DNA from: Pomphorhynchus laevis
Taxonomy: Eukaryota; Acanthocephala; Palaeacanthocephala; Echinorhynchida; Pomphorhynchidae
Length of the DNA: 64,000 bases
NCBI GenBank assembly: GCA_012934845.2
Contig: WNNJ02001602.1
Coordinates: forward strand, 62,001 to 126,000
Direction: 5' to 3'
The position numbers and the translations under genes were made by a program. Positions 22,521 to 33,240 of this stretch are shown in pieces; within the stretch, counting starts at the first letter, position 1, and every line of letters starts with the position of its first letter. The notes under the pieces were generated by a model that was given only the letters and a program-made list of their open reading frames with translations, ran no database searches and was not told where the DNA came from.

Positions 22521-22570
22521 GATAGCATAGCAGTTCCTCCTGATGACCTCTAATTCTTATTCTGATACAA

Positions 22571-22766
22571 CGTCTGTTATTTATTAGTCAATTCATAAAA
22601 ATGACGTTTATTTTAAATTTTATTTTTTATTTTTATTTTTTAACTTGATTTAAATTATAGAAAATCTAAAAACAATTATTAATTTTATTATTTAATTATT
22701 AAATTTTGATTTAGCATTATTATGTTTTGTTTATTTTATAATTATATTAAATACGTAGACTCAGTT
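22571..22766. repeat. AT-rich ~200-bp repeat R, copy 1
   Basis: Shares both ends and much of its body with 56620-56825: start CGTCTGTTATTTAT, internal GTCAATTCATAAAAA, end TACGTAGACTCAGTT. It has no coding capacity. TG...CA ends would fit a solo LTR, but this is unproven. Both copies lie just beyond the 5' side of a reversed LINE. Confidence 0.65.
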
Positions 22767-22886
22767 TGCTGATTTAATTCTTTCGATAGCTCCGACGCTG
22801 GACAAAAACTCATTTTTTGGAAATTTCGTAAAAAAAAGAGTGTTTCGACAAGTGACGTCCCACACAAGTACTTAGCCAGCGTCTCA

Positions 22887-23281
22887 CAAAAATCTAAGTG
22901 ATGTGTCGAGAAGGTGGTACGGAGGAGGTATTTGAATGTGATCAAGGGGAGAGCGCGGCGGACGTCGAGATGGAACTGATTCCAGGCGAGTATGGCGGAT
23001 CAGAGACCGTAGTTGTTAGAGTAATTGGGAAAGTATAGTAAGAGGGAATTACGGGAATGCAGTGATAGAGAGGTGGGACGAATGTCGTCTAAGAAAAGAG
23101 GTTAATGAACAATGGGGAGCCGACAGTGATGAGACGAAAAGTGACAAGAAGGCGGAGTTGGATGCGGATTTGGATGGTGGGCCAGGAGAGTTGGGCAAGA
23201 TGTGTGGATATGTGGTCAAAGCGACGGAGACGTAGGAGTACTCGAACAGCCGAGTTGTATATAGATTTTGGAGGATTGACG
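22887..23281 (-). mobile_element. A1 LINE 3' fragment, left of D insertion
   Basis: Reverse-strand A1 RT C-terminal region (LRRFDHISTHLAQLSWPT) without the very last 3' bases. It continues at 23966 beyond the inserted D fragment. Confidence 0.7.
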
Positions 23282-23965
23282 AGAATTATTATTACAAACA
23301 AGCATTGGCTATAAAGCCGTTTCGCTCGATCACAAAAAAAACCATTATATACACCAAAATCAACATAAAAATATCAATAAAAGGGGTAATCTTCATTATT
23401 CCCGCCGTTAATCGTCCAATTTATGAGAGCAGTCTTGAATGTCTTAATGTCTGTGGCCATTACGATTTCCGACGGAAGTTGATTCCAAGCATTTGTACAA
23501 CGATGAGAAAACCGATCCAACCGTGAACTGCGACCATGGGACGATATCCTCAACAACAGGGGATGACCTCTGTGGCATCGTCTATCGTTGATAACTACCA
23601 AATGGATAGGATATCCATCCGAACCGTTGGCAATATGCCACATTACTAACATATCTAGGATGTACAGTCTTTGGTGCACAGTCATAATACCCAAAGTTTT
23701 AAGTCTGTCGCGATAACTCATATTTGAACAACTCGAGCACAGTTTGTTGCCACGACGAAGAATATTTTCTAAGTCATTCAACTCTTTTTTGGACGTTGGA
23801 AAACTGGCTTGTATCGCGAAGTCAATATGTAGTCTCACAAGTGCATTAAATAGAATTCTAAAACATGTGGGTGACACAAACTTGAAGCAGTTTTTTATCA
23901 AGTACAGCATTCTTCTGGCAGACGCGCATCTACATTCAGTGTCCATTCTAGGACATAAAATTGTG
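23282..23965 (-). mobile_element. D LINE 3' fragment inserted in A1
   Basis: 5'-truncated reverse copy of a CR1-like LINE. The frame at 24012-23374 reads RT C-terminus (MLYLIKNCFKFVSPTCFRILFNALVR, LENILRRGNKLC, YRDRLKTLGIM, CHRGHPLLL, NAWNQLPSEIV). Its 3' end has a GGCTTTATAGCC stem-loop followed by GCTTGTTTGTAATAATAA. It is close to the B1 protein at 45.6-48.6 kb. It interrupts A1 in the RT C-terminal domain. Confidence 0.8.
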
Positions 23966-25545
23966 AGGTAGTAATTGATTTTAGGGAAAAGAAATGATGA
24001 AAGAAGATACATACAAGAACGGAAGTCGATAAGGAGTCAGACACGGCGAATGTCACAGAGAATTAAGTTAGACGAGCGGTTCTAAACAATGAAATGTATG
24101 CAAGAAAACGGTCGGGGACAGCGATTATGTCGAGTGCCCCGCCAAGGATATGTGTGGGGGAGTGGAGATGAGTATGTAGTCGTAGTAGGATAAAATGTTG
24201 ATGAACCGGATGGAAGAGGAGCGGTCGAGGCGGATGTTGAAGTCGTCAAAAAGAGTGAAGTGATTAAGGACAACGAAGAGTGAGACAGGAGGTCAGCGAT
24301 TTTGGTAAAAAATAAGGAGGTATGAGCTGATGAACCAGGTCGGTATATAATGTCGAGATCCAGAGTGATCTGGCTAGAAGAACGACAATTGAGGAATTCT
24401 AAAGAGCAAGGACTGATAGGGAAAGTGATTTTGTAAATCACTGATTTTTGAATTGTGAGCAATTCCAAAATGTAAAAACTGAAAGAGAGAGTGATTTGGG
24501 AAGAGAGGCCGTGATGACCGATAAATGCGTCAATGCCGCCATGATTAGAGAATTTAGAATGGGAAGAGCTTAGAATGAGGGCGGATTCGACTAATGAGCA
24601 ACCGGCAGAGAGCAGACGGCGAATAAATATGTCGTAGGGATCAGAGTGCCAGGATACGGTAAAGCAGAAGAGATCGACGGATTGCTTGATGAATAGGTTG
24701 ATGATGAGATCGGATTTATGAAAAATTGATCTAGTGTTGAGGAGGTCGAGGCTGAAACTGTGTGTGGTGGTGAAAGGGTTTAGCGAAGAAGACACAGAGG
24801 GAGATAGAGCGCCATCAAATTTTGGGGCGGGTGTGGATAACTTGAAAATTTCCGTCGATGCTTTTGATGAAAAAAGTTTCGAAGTTTTTCCTCACGACGG
24901 CGTTTTTTGATGCGGGCAGAAAAGAGTTGAGCGATTTCGTAAGGGGTGCGATCGAGGAAAATGCGAGTATTTAAAGAAGACATTAGTTTAAATCGTTGGG
25001 AGAGGACAGTGAACGGGTGAATGCGACATGAGAGATGTCGTTTAAAAATGATGGTTTATTCGCAATAACAAGAGACGAGATTATGAATCTAAAGGCGGAA
25101 ACATCGTGGTCGAGACATGCTTGTGGAGATCAGGAAGTACAAGGAGTGTTATTTGTGACGGTCACGCAACGATCGCGAGAATTAAAGCGTTTCCTTTAAG
25201 GAGGACGAGTGAGGTAAGTGGGTGATGTCACGATAAAAGAGCTGGGAGTTGAGGATATGAAGGGAGTAGGTTCGACAGCGGAAGACATAGATGATATGGC
25301 TAATATAGAGGGTGTCAAGCGATGTGAGGAAATATATGAGTGGAAGGATCGTAGATGTTGGTCGAGATGATTTTGATTGATGAATGTACATTATTGAGAA
25401 ACGAGACAGGATGGACGGTACGGGGGTGCTGGGGAATGAAGATTACATGGGATGGGAAGTGTATATGGTGATAGGATCAGTTAGTGGAGAAAGGACATCG
25501 GAAACGACGGGCTAGTTTGTGTGGGCGTTTTGGTGGTTGATATGT
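23966..25545 (-). mobile_element. A1 LINE, ORF1 end and EN (internally deleted)
   Basis: Reverse reading from about 25.5 kb gives a broken ORF1 C-terminus. The ORF2 endonuclease follows (24795-24082: SLDLLNTRSIFHKSDLIINLF, NHGGIDAFIGHH, LDIIYRPGSSAH). Then, near 24.08 kb, comes an abrupt jump to the RT thumb region. Most of the RT is therefore deleted. Multiple stops; inactive. Confidence 0.75.
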
Positions 25546-26740
25546 GCTTATTTAAGAGATTGCGGATTAGTTTGTTGGCCAAAAATTCTTAGAGGAAGTC
25601 TTCTTCAGATTTACTGTTATCTCAGGTGATTGTTGTCCAGACGTAGCAGTCGTCTGTCGAGCAGTGTACTAATAGTTAAGCAAGGTTAAAATCGGTCGTA
25701 GCTATCTTTGTAAATGTCTTTGTCTTCGTAGCTGTCTATGTAGTCTTGTGTTTTGTCATGTTCATAATAATTGTATGTGTTTATCTCTCAAACTTTTATA
25801 CGTGGCTCCATCAGGCCGGTCGTCGTCTTTTCGTGCCAAACCCGTCTGCTCGAGGCGTGATGAGATGCCAGCGGCAGCTAGAGTGCGGCGCAGAAGCTCG
25901 TTCACGGCCGAGTTACGATGGTCGCGCGATGATCATGTATAAAATTTAAGAGCGTGTATACTATTCCTGAGAACCTCTTGTCCAGATATGAATTGATAAG
26001 TTTCGCTACAGTGAAAACCCAGCCTATGCCGCAACTAAGGATATGGATTGGTCATCCATGCGTGCGCCTGCAAAGGCAATAGACAAAGGCTCTAGAATTG
26101 CGCCCTAGCACTTTGAGGCAACATCAATCAAACGTGCTCGCGACGCCGGGATCGTTGCTCTATATGGCAAATGCTGGTAACATGCGTTGTAGTAGTCGGT
26201 CATCCACCGCTTCTGATATTTTGGTTCCGATGGGACGGCCGCTTGAAAATCCTCACGCCATCGCGTGCAGGTATCAATAAGTCTGTGTTTTGGCATTGTC
26301 GCATGCGAGGCGACCAATTCCTTATCAATATTTTCAGCAACATGTCAGAGTCACACATTGACGATCCGAAAGCTGGTACCTGTCTCGTGAGCAGTTCGGA
26401 AGTCAATGCCATTTAATTTGATTATTATTGTGGATTGATCCCATGGATAGTCGTGCAGTGGCACGTTTACTATGGTGCTAAGGAGCCGGCGCTTTTCAGT
26501 CGAAATTTGAGATTTCTCCGCTCCGAAAGCAGAGAGAACGACGGAGCAGGAAGCCAAACTAATCATTGGTAGGCTGATTGAGTAGCGGAGGATGACGAGA
26601 ACATAGTGGGCGTTCATCTTAGTCAATTGTGAACCGGCACGAGAAAGCTCATTGACAGAGCTCTGCAAAGCGTTGTCTATGCAGAGTTGGTCTTTGATCG
26701 GCACACTGAGGATTAAACATTGCCTAGTGTTACGGACTTG
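25546..26740. other. Unassigned, locally GC-richer region
   Basis: From about 25.8 to 26.7 kb the base composition is richer in G and C than the flanks. Overlapping short frames exist on both strands; the longest is 117 codons on the reverse strand at 26704-26351. None has a motif I recognise. It may be an old gene or transposon fragment. Confidence 0.3.
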
Positions 26741-27487
26741 GAATCTGACATTTTATTCGAAATGCACGGACAGGTTTCGCAGCAATCGATGACGGTTTCG
26801 CACTTCTCGAAATTTAAAATAATCTCTTTAATATTGCTTAGCTCTTAAATATTGTAATTTAAAATTTACTAATTGGGAAATTGATTTACGTACATTGTTT
26901 AATTATAAGCTTATTATCAACAGTTCCAAATTTTTCATCGTATGAACATTTTTGTATCCTTTTTACAAGGTGCAGGTAATTAGTGCAGGTAATTTTCTAC
27001 TTACATAGTTATCGAGTCTTTGTCTAATTCTACTCATAAATTCTATTGCTGCGATGAATTTGATGCTCTTTTGGAAAATATTAGAAATAAATCCGGTTTA
27101 CGTTCTAATATTATCTGAATAGAACGAAATTTACTGTTAGACGATGATCTAAAAATAGTGATGATAATGAATTGGTGATGATAATGAATGGTGATGATAA
27201 TGATCAGCAAATTCAAAAATAACCAAGTAATTAAAATATAAGTGAAAATTAAAACTCAATAAAAGATGTTAATCTAGTAGCGCATCTTGTTCATCGTTCA
27301 GATGTGCTACTAGAGTAATAAGATGTGTCGTAAATTAGGATGCGAGCAAAAAGCGGACTGGATTTCATTAGAATGAAAATCTCAATAACTACAGTGCGCA
27401 TAAATCACCAATCTAGCATTGAAGGTTGTCGTGTTTTCCCTGTTTAATTAAAATTACGTGGTTCGAAAGTTATATATTTCAAATATG
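26741..27487. other. AT-rich filler with small repeats
   Basis: No gene. It holds a short tandem GATGATAATGAATGGT repeat (about 27145-27202) and a 14-bp-arm hairpin at 27274-27287/27300-27313. Confidence 0.5.
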
Positions 27488-27699
27488 AATTATTAAAGCT
27501 GGATAAAAGAAAAGAGGAACATTTTTGTTGATATTTAGCTAACCTCTGTTAACATCTTCAGAAAATTATCAATTGTAATTAAATTAATTATAATTTTCAA
27601 ATTAAATTAATTGCAATTTTCTGAAGATGCTAACAGAGGTTAGCGAAATATCAATAAAAAATTTCCTCTTTTCTTTAATCCAGCTCCACTTTAATAATT
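27488..27699. repeat. Foldback/MITE with ~80-bp arms
   Basis: Near-perfect inverted repeat. The left arm (27488-27568) contains AGCTGGATAAAAGAAAAGAG, ATATTTAGCTAACCTCTG and CTTCAGAAAATT. The right arm (27616-27699) is its reverse complement with few mismatches. The centre is AT-only. A MITE or foldback transposon fits best; a hairpin RNA source is possible. Confidence 0.8.
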
Positions 27700-28067
27700 A
27701 TTTATCAATAATTGATAATTATCAATTATTTAAAATATTTCGACAATTTTAAATTACGCTAAGTACAGATAAATCTTAACATTATATTATGGCTACAAGC
27801 CATTCCAAACATCTAAATTAGGATCTTAGCACGTCGAAAGAGTAAAATATTACATTACCTGAGGAAAACATTTTTTAAAAACGTGATAGTTGCATTACTC
27901 CATATGCGTAAGAAGAGAATAGAAAATAAAAATTACATGTTTAATCATATATAGACAATGTAATGATTGTAGCAAGTCTAAAGTAAGCAATAAATTTACG
28001 TATCTTTTGTCTTTCGTTCATTAAAGCATAAAGTATTCCTTTTTAAAAATATTACACATATTTCTCC

Positions 28068-28691
28068 TTTGTTGAAGAATTGCAAGGTAGGGAATTTATT
28101 TGAAAAATTTTACAAATTTTCAGTCGCTCCTAGCGACCTTCTTCAGGCAAAAGATCAAAAATTCAAACAGTAAAATCACAACTACACAACACATATACAC
28201 TTACAAAAACATCAAAGAAATTTTTACCGAAAATTTCAAAACACAAGTATTGAAGTTTAATTGGATAAACATTGGCTAAAATGCACTAAAATAATAAAAC
28301 ACGAATAAAATAGATAAAACACTAAGGAATAAAACACCATATAAAACAAAATGAAATTGAAATACAAATCAATCCAAGAACTACATGTTTATTCCAACTG
28401 CAAACCGTATTGTGGCAATCTCAAAATAACGTCTGCTTTATTGCCTTCAAAGACTTTGCCACATTCTTGTCTTAAGAAAAGGGCTTCCTTAATTGTTCTA
28501 ATTTTCTTATTCGTCTCTTGGCAAAGCACTTCAGCACCATCAAAATCAATTATGTGATCACTATGTGTTGTGTAGTTGTGATTTTACTGTTTGAATTTTT
28601 GATTTTTTTTGCCTGAAGAAAGTCGCTAGGAGCGACTGAAAATTTGTAAAATTTTTCAAATAAATTCCCTACCGTGCAATTATTCAACAAA
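28068..28691. mobile_element. Non-autonomous DNA transposon with ~128-bp TIRs
   Basis: Inverted terminal repeats at 28068-28194 and 28562-28691 match almost throughout: TTTGTTGAA tips, GGTAGGGAATTTATTTGAAA, CAGTCGCTCCTAGCGAC, CACAACTACACAACACATA. They flank a 367-bp core with no credible gene (one 68-codon frame). This is typical of a long-TIR MITE. An 11-base TTTCTCCTTTG occurs just outside the left tip and again about 30 bases beyond the right tip, so the target duplication is uncertain. Confidence 0.8.
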
Positions 28692-29020
28692 TATGAGTGG
28701 GAATTTTTACCAACTTTTCTCCTTTGATATAAAATTGCTAGTTTCATACTGTAAATTAATATAAAGATAATCAAATCTAGTATATAAAACAACTTTCATA
28801 ATTACAAGAATAAATGCTACATTTAACGTAAATATGAGCATGAAATTAACATCAATTAAAACTACTTTTAATTTATTTCGTAAAGATGACATTTAAATTT
28901 GCTAAAAACATTTTTGCATGAGCAATAATGGATACCATATAATATAAAATATAATACATTAAATAATGAAATTTAAAGAATTACATTAATATGTAATGCT
29001 TTGTTAAACATATTTATTTT
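28692..29020. other. AT-rich filler, no gene seen
   Basis: Nothing recognised. Confidence 0.4.
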
Positions 29021-30600
29021 AACGTGGCAAATGCGTGCCGGCGCACGCTTACATGACCATGAAAAAAATCTAAATCATGTGTCGAGGAGGTGGGTAGGGA
29101 GGCGGCATTGAATGAAATAAAGTAGGGAGCACGGCGGACGTCAAGTGTGAGCTGATTCAAGGCGAGTGGGGCGGCGACGAGGAAGGATCGGAGACCTTAG
29201 TTGTTAGAGTAATTGGGAAAGTAGAGTAAGAGGGAATTACGGAAACGCGGTGATGGGGAGGTGGGGTGAGTGTCGTCTAAGAAAGGAAGGTTGATGAACG
29301 ATAGGGAGCCGACAGCGATGAGACGAAAAGTTACGATAAGAAGGTGGAGTTTGATGCGGATGTGGATGGTGGGCCAGGAGAGTTGGGCGAGATATGTGGA
29401 TGTGTGGTCAAAGCTACGAAGACGTAGGAGCGCTCGCTCCTACGTCTCTGTCGCTTACAAACTCATCTCCACTGGGAACAGTGGAGATGAGTTTGTAATT
29501 GTAGTTGGATAGAACGTTGATGAACCGGATGGATCAGTGGAAGAGGGTCGTTCGAGGCGGTTGTTAAAGTCGCCAAGAATGAGTGGAGGGACGGAAGACA
29601 TAAAACAGTGTGAAAGGAGGTCAGCGAGTTCGGTAAAACATAAGAAGGTAGGAGCTGATGAATTAGGACGGTATACAATGGCGAGATCCAGAGTGATCGG
29701 GCTAGAAGAATGACAAGTGAGTAACTCAAAAGAGCAAGGACAACAAGCGGGAATGATTTTGCGAAGAGACGCTGGGATGACGGGCGAATGCGACAATGCC
29801 GTCATGATTAGAGAATTTAGAATTGGGTGAGCTGAGGGGACTGGCGGATTCGACTAGTGAGCAACCGACAGAGAGCAAACAGCGAATTGAGAGGTCGTCG
29901 GAATCGGAGTGCCAGGATTCGGTGAGGCAGAAGAGGTAGATGGATTGCTTAGTTGACAGGTTGATGATAAGATCGGATTTATGGAGAATAGATCTAGTGT
30001 TGAGGAGGCCGAGGCCGAAACCGTGTGTAGTTGTGAAATGAAATAGCGAAGAAGGTACATAGGAGAGATGGAGCGCCATCGAATTTTGGTGCGGGTGTGG
30101 ACAACTTGAAAATTTCCGTTGATGTTTCGGATAGAGATAGATGTTTCGCCGTTTTCCTCGCGTAAAGCGGAAATATAGTGGTCAAGACGTGCTTGTGGAG
30201 ATAAGGAGGTGTAAGGAGTGATATTAGTGACGATGACGCAACGATCGCGAGAAGGAAAGCGTTTCCGCAAAGAAGGAGTGACGTGAGTGGATGAGATCAC
30301 GATAGGAGAGCTGGCAGTCGAGGATTCGGAGAGAGTTGGTGTGACGGTAAGACACATAGAGGATAAAGATAATATAGATAGTGGCAAGCGATGTGCGGAA
30401 AGATTATGAGTGAAAACATCGTGTAAGTTAATGGACGTTATTTGAATTGATAGATGTAGATCATTCAGAAATGAAACATGAGGGACAGGGTGTCGAGGAG
30501 TGAAGATTACATGGGATGGGAAGTGTATATAGTGATATGATCAGTGTATAGAGAAAGGACATTGGAAACGATGGGGTAGCTGAGCGGAAGTGTTGGATGT
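29021..30600 (-). mobile_element. A1 LINE (d), internally deleted with palindromic junction
   Basis: The left part (29021-29420) is the A1 3' end and RT C-terminus in reverse. The right part (29500-30600) is the endonuclease (LGLLNTRSILHKSDLIINL, NHDGIVAFARHP, LAIVYRPNSSAP, LILGDFNNRLERP) and the ORF1 C-terminus (DRCVIVTNITPYT, SISIRNINGNFQVVHTRTKIRW). The RT is missing. The join at 29421-29498 consists of two perfect palindromes made from flanking sequence. Broken copy. Confidence 0.8.
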
Positions 30601-30639
30601 TGATATGTGGTTATGTAATGTTATTTACTTTCAAAATCG

Positions 30640-31250
30640 TTTAAATAATGTAATAATGTAATTTAAATAATGTAATGTCAATACGTCTCCTCTCGCACAC
30701 CATGAAAATATTCGAACATATTGTAATCAATGCGAGGATTCGAAATATCATGGTTTGTTTATAAGCCAACGTGGTTTCGTCAAAAGTTGCGGTACTATTG
30801 ACGTTTTTCATCGAGTACGCCTTCTTGAGAAACACCGTGAAAAACAAAAATCCATCCACATTGCTTTTCTTTATCTCGAACAGGCTTTTGATCGCGTCCC
30901 ACACGGGGTTATCTGGTATGCGTTGAGATGCCACAAAATGCCGGAAGAGGTTGTTGAGTGGGTCAGGCTTTTATATAAAAGACCTACTAGTAGCGTGTTC
31001 GCACCAATTGAATGTTCGAAAGATTTCCCATCATCGTAGAGGTACATCAGGGATCGGCACTTTCACCAGTCCTATTCATTCTTGTTATGAATGCGGTGAC
31101 GCACGACCTAAACAAACAGATGCCTTGTACATTACTAAATGCTGACGACGTTATGATAGCGTATATTGACAGGAATTACCTTCCAAACCAGGTTAAGCCA
31201 CGGAGTACCAGGCTCAAACAGTTTGGTCTATGCCTCAAAGTCCGAAAAAA
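30640..31250 (+). pseudogene. RTE-type LINE reverse transcriptase fragment
   Basis: The frames contain SQRGFVKSCGTIDVFHRVR, LEKHREKQKSIHIAFLYLEQAFDRVPHGVIWYALR, then VHQGSALSPVLFILVMNAV and the catalytic region as LNADDVMIAY (Tyr of YADD changed to Asn). These blocks are diagnostic of the RTE clade as seen in nematodes. At least one frameshift separates them. The copy breaks at KVRKKI, where an A1 3' end is inserted, and resumes at 31.60 kb. Confidence 0.85.
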
Positions 31251-31254
31251 GATA

Positions 31255-31502
31255 TATTTAGCGTGGCAAATGTGTGCCAGCGCACGCTTACATGACCACA
31301 ACAAAACAAAAATGTAAATCATGTGTCGAGAAGGTGTGAACGGAGGAGGTGTTTGAATGTAATAAAGGAGGGAGCGCGGCGGACGTCGAGAGGGAGTTGA
31401 TTCCAGGCGAGTGGGGCGGCGACGAGGAAGGATCGGAGATCGAAGTTGTTGGAGTAATTGGGAACGTGGAGTAAGAGGGTATGAGGGGAACGCAGCGATA
31501 GC
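31255..31502 (-). mobile_element. A1 LINE 3' end inserted in RTE
   Basis: Short reverse copy with the A1 terminus (GCGTGGCAAATGTGTGCC, stem-loop, CTTACATGACCAC) and the last RT codons. It is joined at its 5' side to a second piece of RTE sequence (31503-31590). Confidence 0.8.
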
Positions 31503-31590
31503 GAAAATATTGGAACATATTATAATCAATGCGATGATTCGAAATATCATGGATTTGTTTATAAACAAAGAAATACCGACTATCTAACGA
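31503..31590 (+). repeat. Second copy of an RTE segment
   Basis: About 88 bases starting GAAAATATTGGAACAT repeat 30705-30790 with scattered differences. It is out of order relative to the RTE reading, so it came in with or beside the A1 insert. Confidence 0.7.
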
Positions 31591-31810
31591 CGTATACTAA
31601 CGATATACTTACGATCAGGATCGAGGAGCAAGACCTCATTCGGACGTTAACATTCATATACTGTGGATGCACCATTGCATCATACGGCGATCTTCATACA
31701 AAAATCGCGACTCGGATAAACTCAGCGTGGACAGAGTGGCGGTCAGGAACCGGTGTCTTGCGAGATCCCAAAATTATTCGGTCCCAGTTTGTGTACCAGT
31801 TTATGCTTGT
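31591..31810 (+). pseudogene. RTE LINE, RT C-terminal part
   Basis: Reads YLTTYTNDILTIRIEEQDL, then RTLTFIYCGCTIASYGD and INSAWTEWRSGTGVL. This is the RTE segment directly after the thumb (GSTIASDGDL..E...RI..AW.KWR). It completes the RT interrupted at 31250. Confidence 0.8.
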
Positions 31811-31929
31811 GTCCTCGTAGATTTTCATTAGCAGAAAGTGTAAATAGAGAGTTTAAAACGTGCTTAGAAGAGTGCAGTGTTCTTCACACCAACATCAAAT
31901 CTGCTTAAATTAAGGACGTCTCAACATCG
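31811..31929. other. Short spacer
   Basis: Nothing recognised. Confidence 0.3.
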
Positions 31930-33240
31930 CATATGCCTAGAACGTCTAGTCTCTGATGGTAGGGAATATCTCGAATAGAAGAAACCATATGGCTAGCTTT
32001 ACGGAGAATGCTTTCAAGTAAACGCAAATCACCCTTAGATTGCGAAAAGACTGCTGATAAGCATATAGCATATGAGAAAGGACAAACGATGTGAACAGCA
32101 CCCTAAATGATTTAACATCTATTGAACCTAGCATTCTTCGTAGTAGCCTTAGGATGCGTTGACATTTGCTTACAATATATCTTACATGAGGACCCGATGA
32201 CAGATTATTAGATAATATAATACCGAGATCCTTGACTTGATCAACATTCTTAATGGTAGCACCGCCTAAAGTGTACGAGCCAGAGTACATCAACTGACCT
32301 AAATGCATATGATAGGTCTTTTCTATGTTAATAGTTATATCATGTGAGTTGCACCACGAGTGTATGAAATCTATGTCCTTCTGAAGCCCGTTATGATCTG
32401 AAAGATCCCGAATACCATTCCAAATTTTGATATCACCAACGTACATCGAAAATGAGCAATTGACATGACATATGTCATTGACATATATGTTGAACAGAGT
32501 AGGACTTATGACTGAACCTTGAGGTACGCCACTCGACATTGTTCGCCAACGTGATAAAGTGTTTTTAACTTTTACCGCAAATAACCTATCTTGGAGGAAA
32601 CAATTTAACCATCGAAGAATACTACCTCTAATGCCCACATCAAATAATTTACTAATTAAAATGGTATGATTAACCCTATCGAAGGCCTTTGATAAATCGA
32701 AAGCAGAATGTCAACTCCGTATCCAACCTTAAAGGAATCACATCAGCTAGCCCGTGCACTAACTAAATTAGTAGTAGTGGACCACCCATGTCGGAAACCA
32801 TGTTGATGAACATTTAGAATTCAATATTTTTCTAGGTATAATGTCAGAGAGCGCAAAATTAGCATTTCCAGAATCTTGCATGCATCACAAGTCAAGCTCA
32901 CTGGTCTATAATTCCCAGCAGCAGATCTTGAATCTTTCTTGAAAATTGGCTTAACGGTGGCTTTTTCCACTCAAAAGATAAAATTCCTTAATCTATGGAG
33001 CAACGGTAAATAAGCCAAAGCGGAAAGCATAGTGCTGATGCAGCCTCTCGCAATACGATCGATAGTATAAAATCAGAACAACTAATGAACGAAGGTTTTG
33101 ATTTTCTAAGCTCATCGAATACATCCAGAACAGAGAATTCGACACTGGATAATATACGGGGGATCTATAATATCAGATGAAAGTAACTGATCGCTATCAT
33201 TTGAATGACTCGATACTGAAGATTCGGAGTTTGAGGCTGT
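31930..33240 (-). mobile_element. H LINE (CR1-like), RT region
   Basis: Reverse reading holds an RT with PIFKKDSRSAAGNYRPVSLT (near 32.93 kb, frame broken), DLSKAFD remnants, an open frame of 230 codons (32638-31946) with SSGVPQGSVISPTLFNIYVND and the catalytic box as MYVGDIKIW (YADD changed to YVGD), then DLGIILSNNL. The 5' half (EN, ORF1) is absent and the 3' end is not seen. The catalytic change makes it inactive. Confidence 0.8.

Larger units (their letters stand above)
20876..22570 (-). mobile_element. F LINE, 5' half (5' UTR, ORF1, EN start)
   Basis: Reverse-strand 5' half of the F LINE. It has a structured 5' region with two perfect hairpins (22448-22520), ORF1 from 22400, and the first third of ORF2 (endonuclease). 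The Gypsy element at its left edge interrupts it. A related 60-bp stretch at 39.70-39.76 kb marks another F-like 5' end. Confidence 0.85.

Noticed and set aside
25746-25949. Overlapping 64-67-codon forward ORFs with Arg/Cys-rich ends
   Set aside because: Two frames are open at once with no motif. Composition effect rather than a gene.
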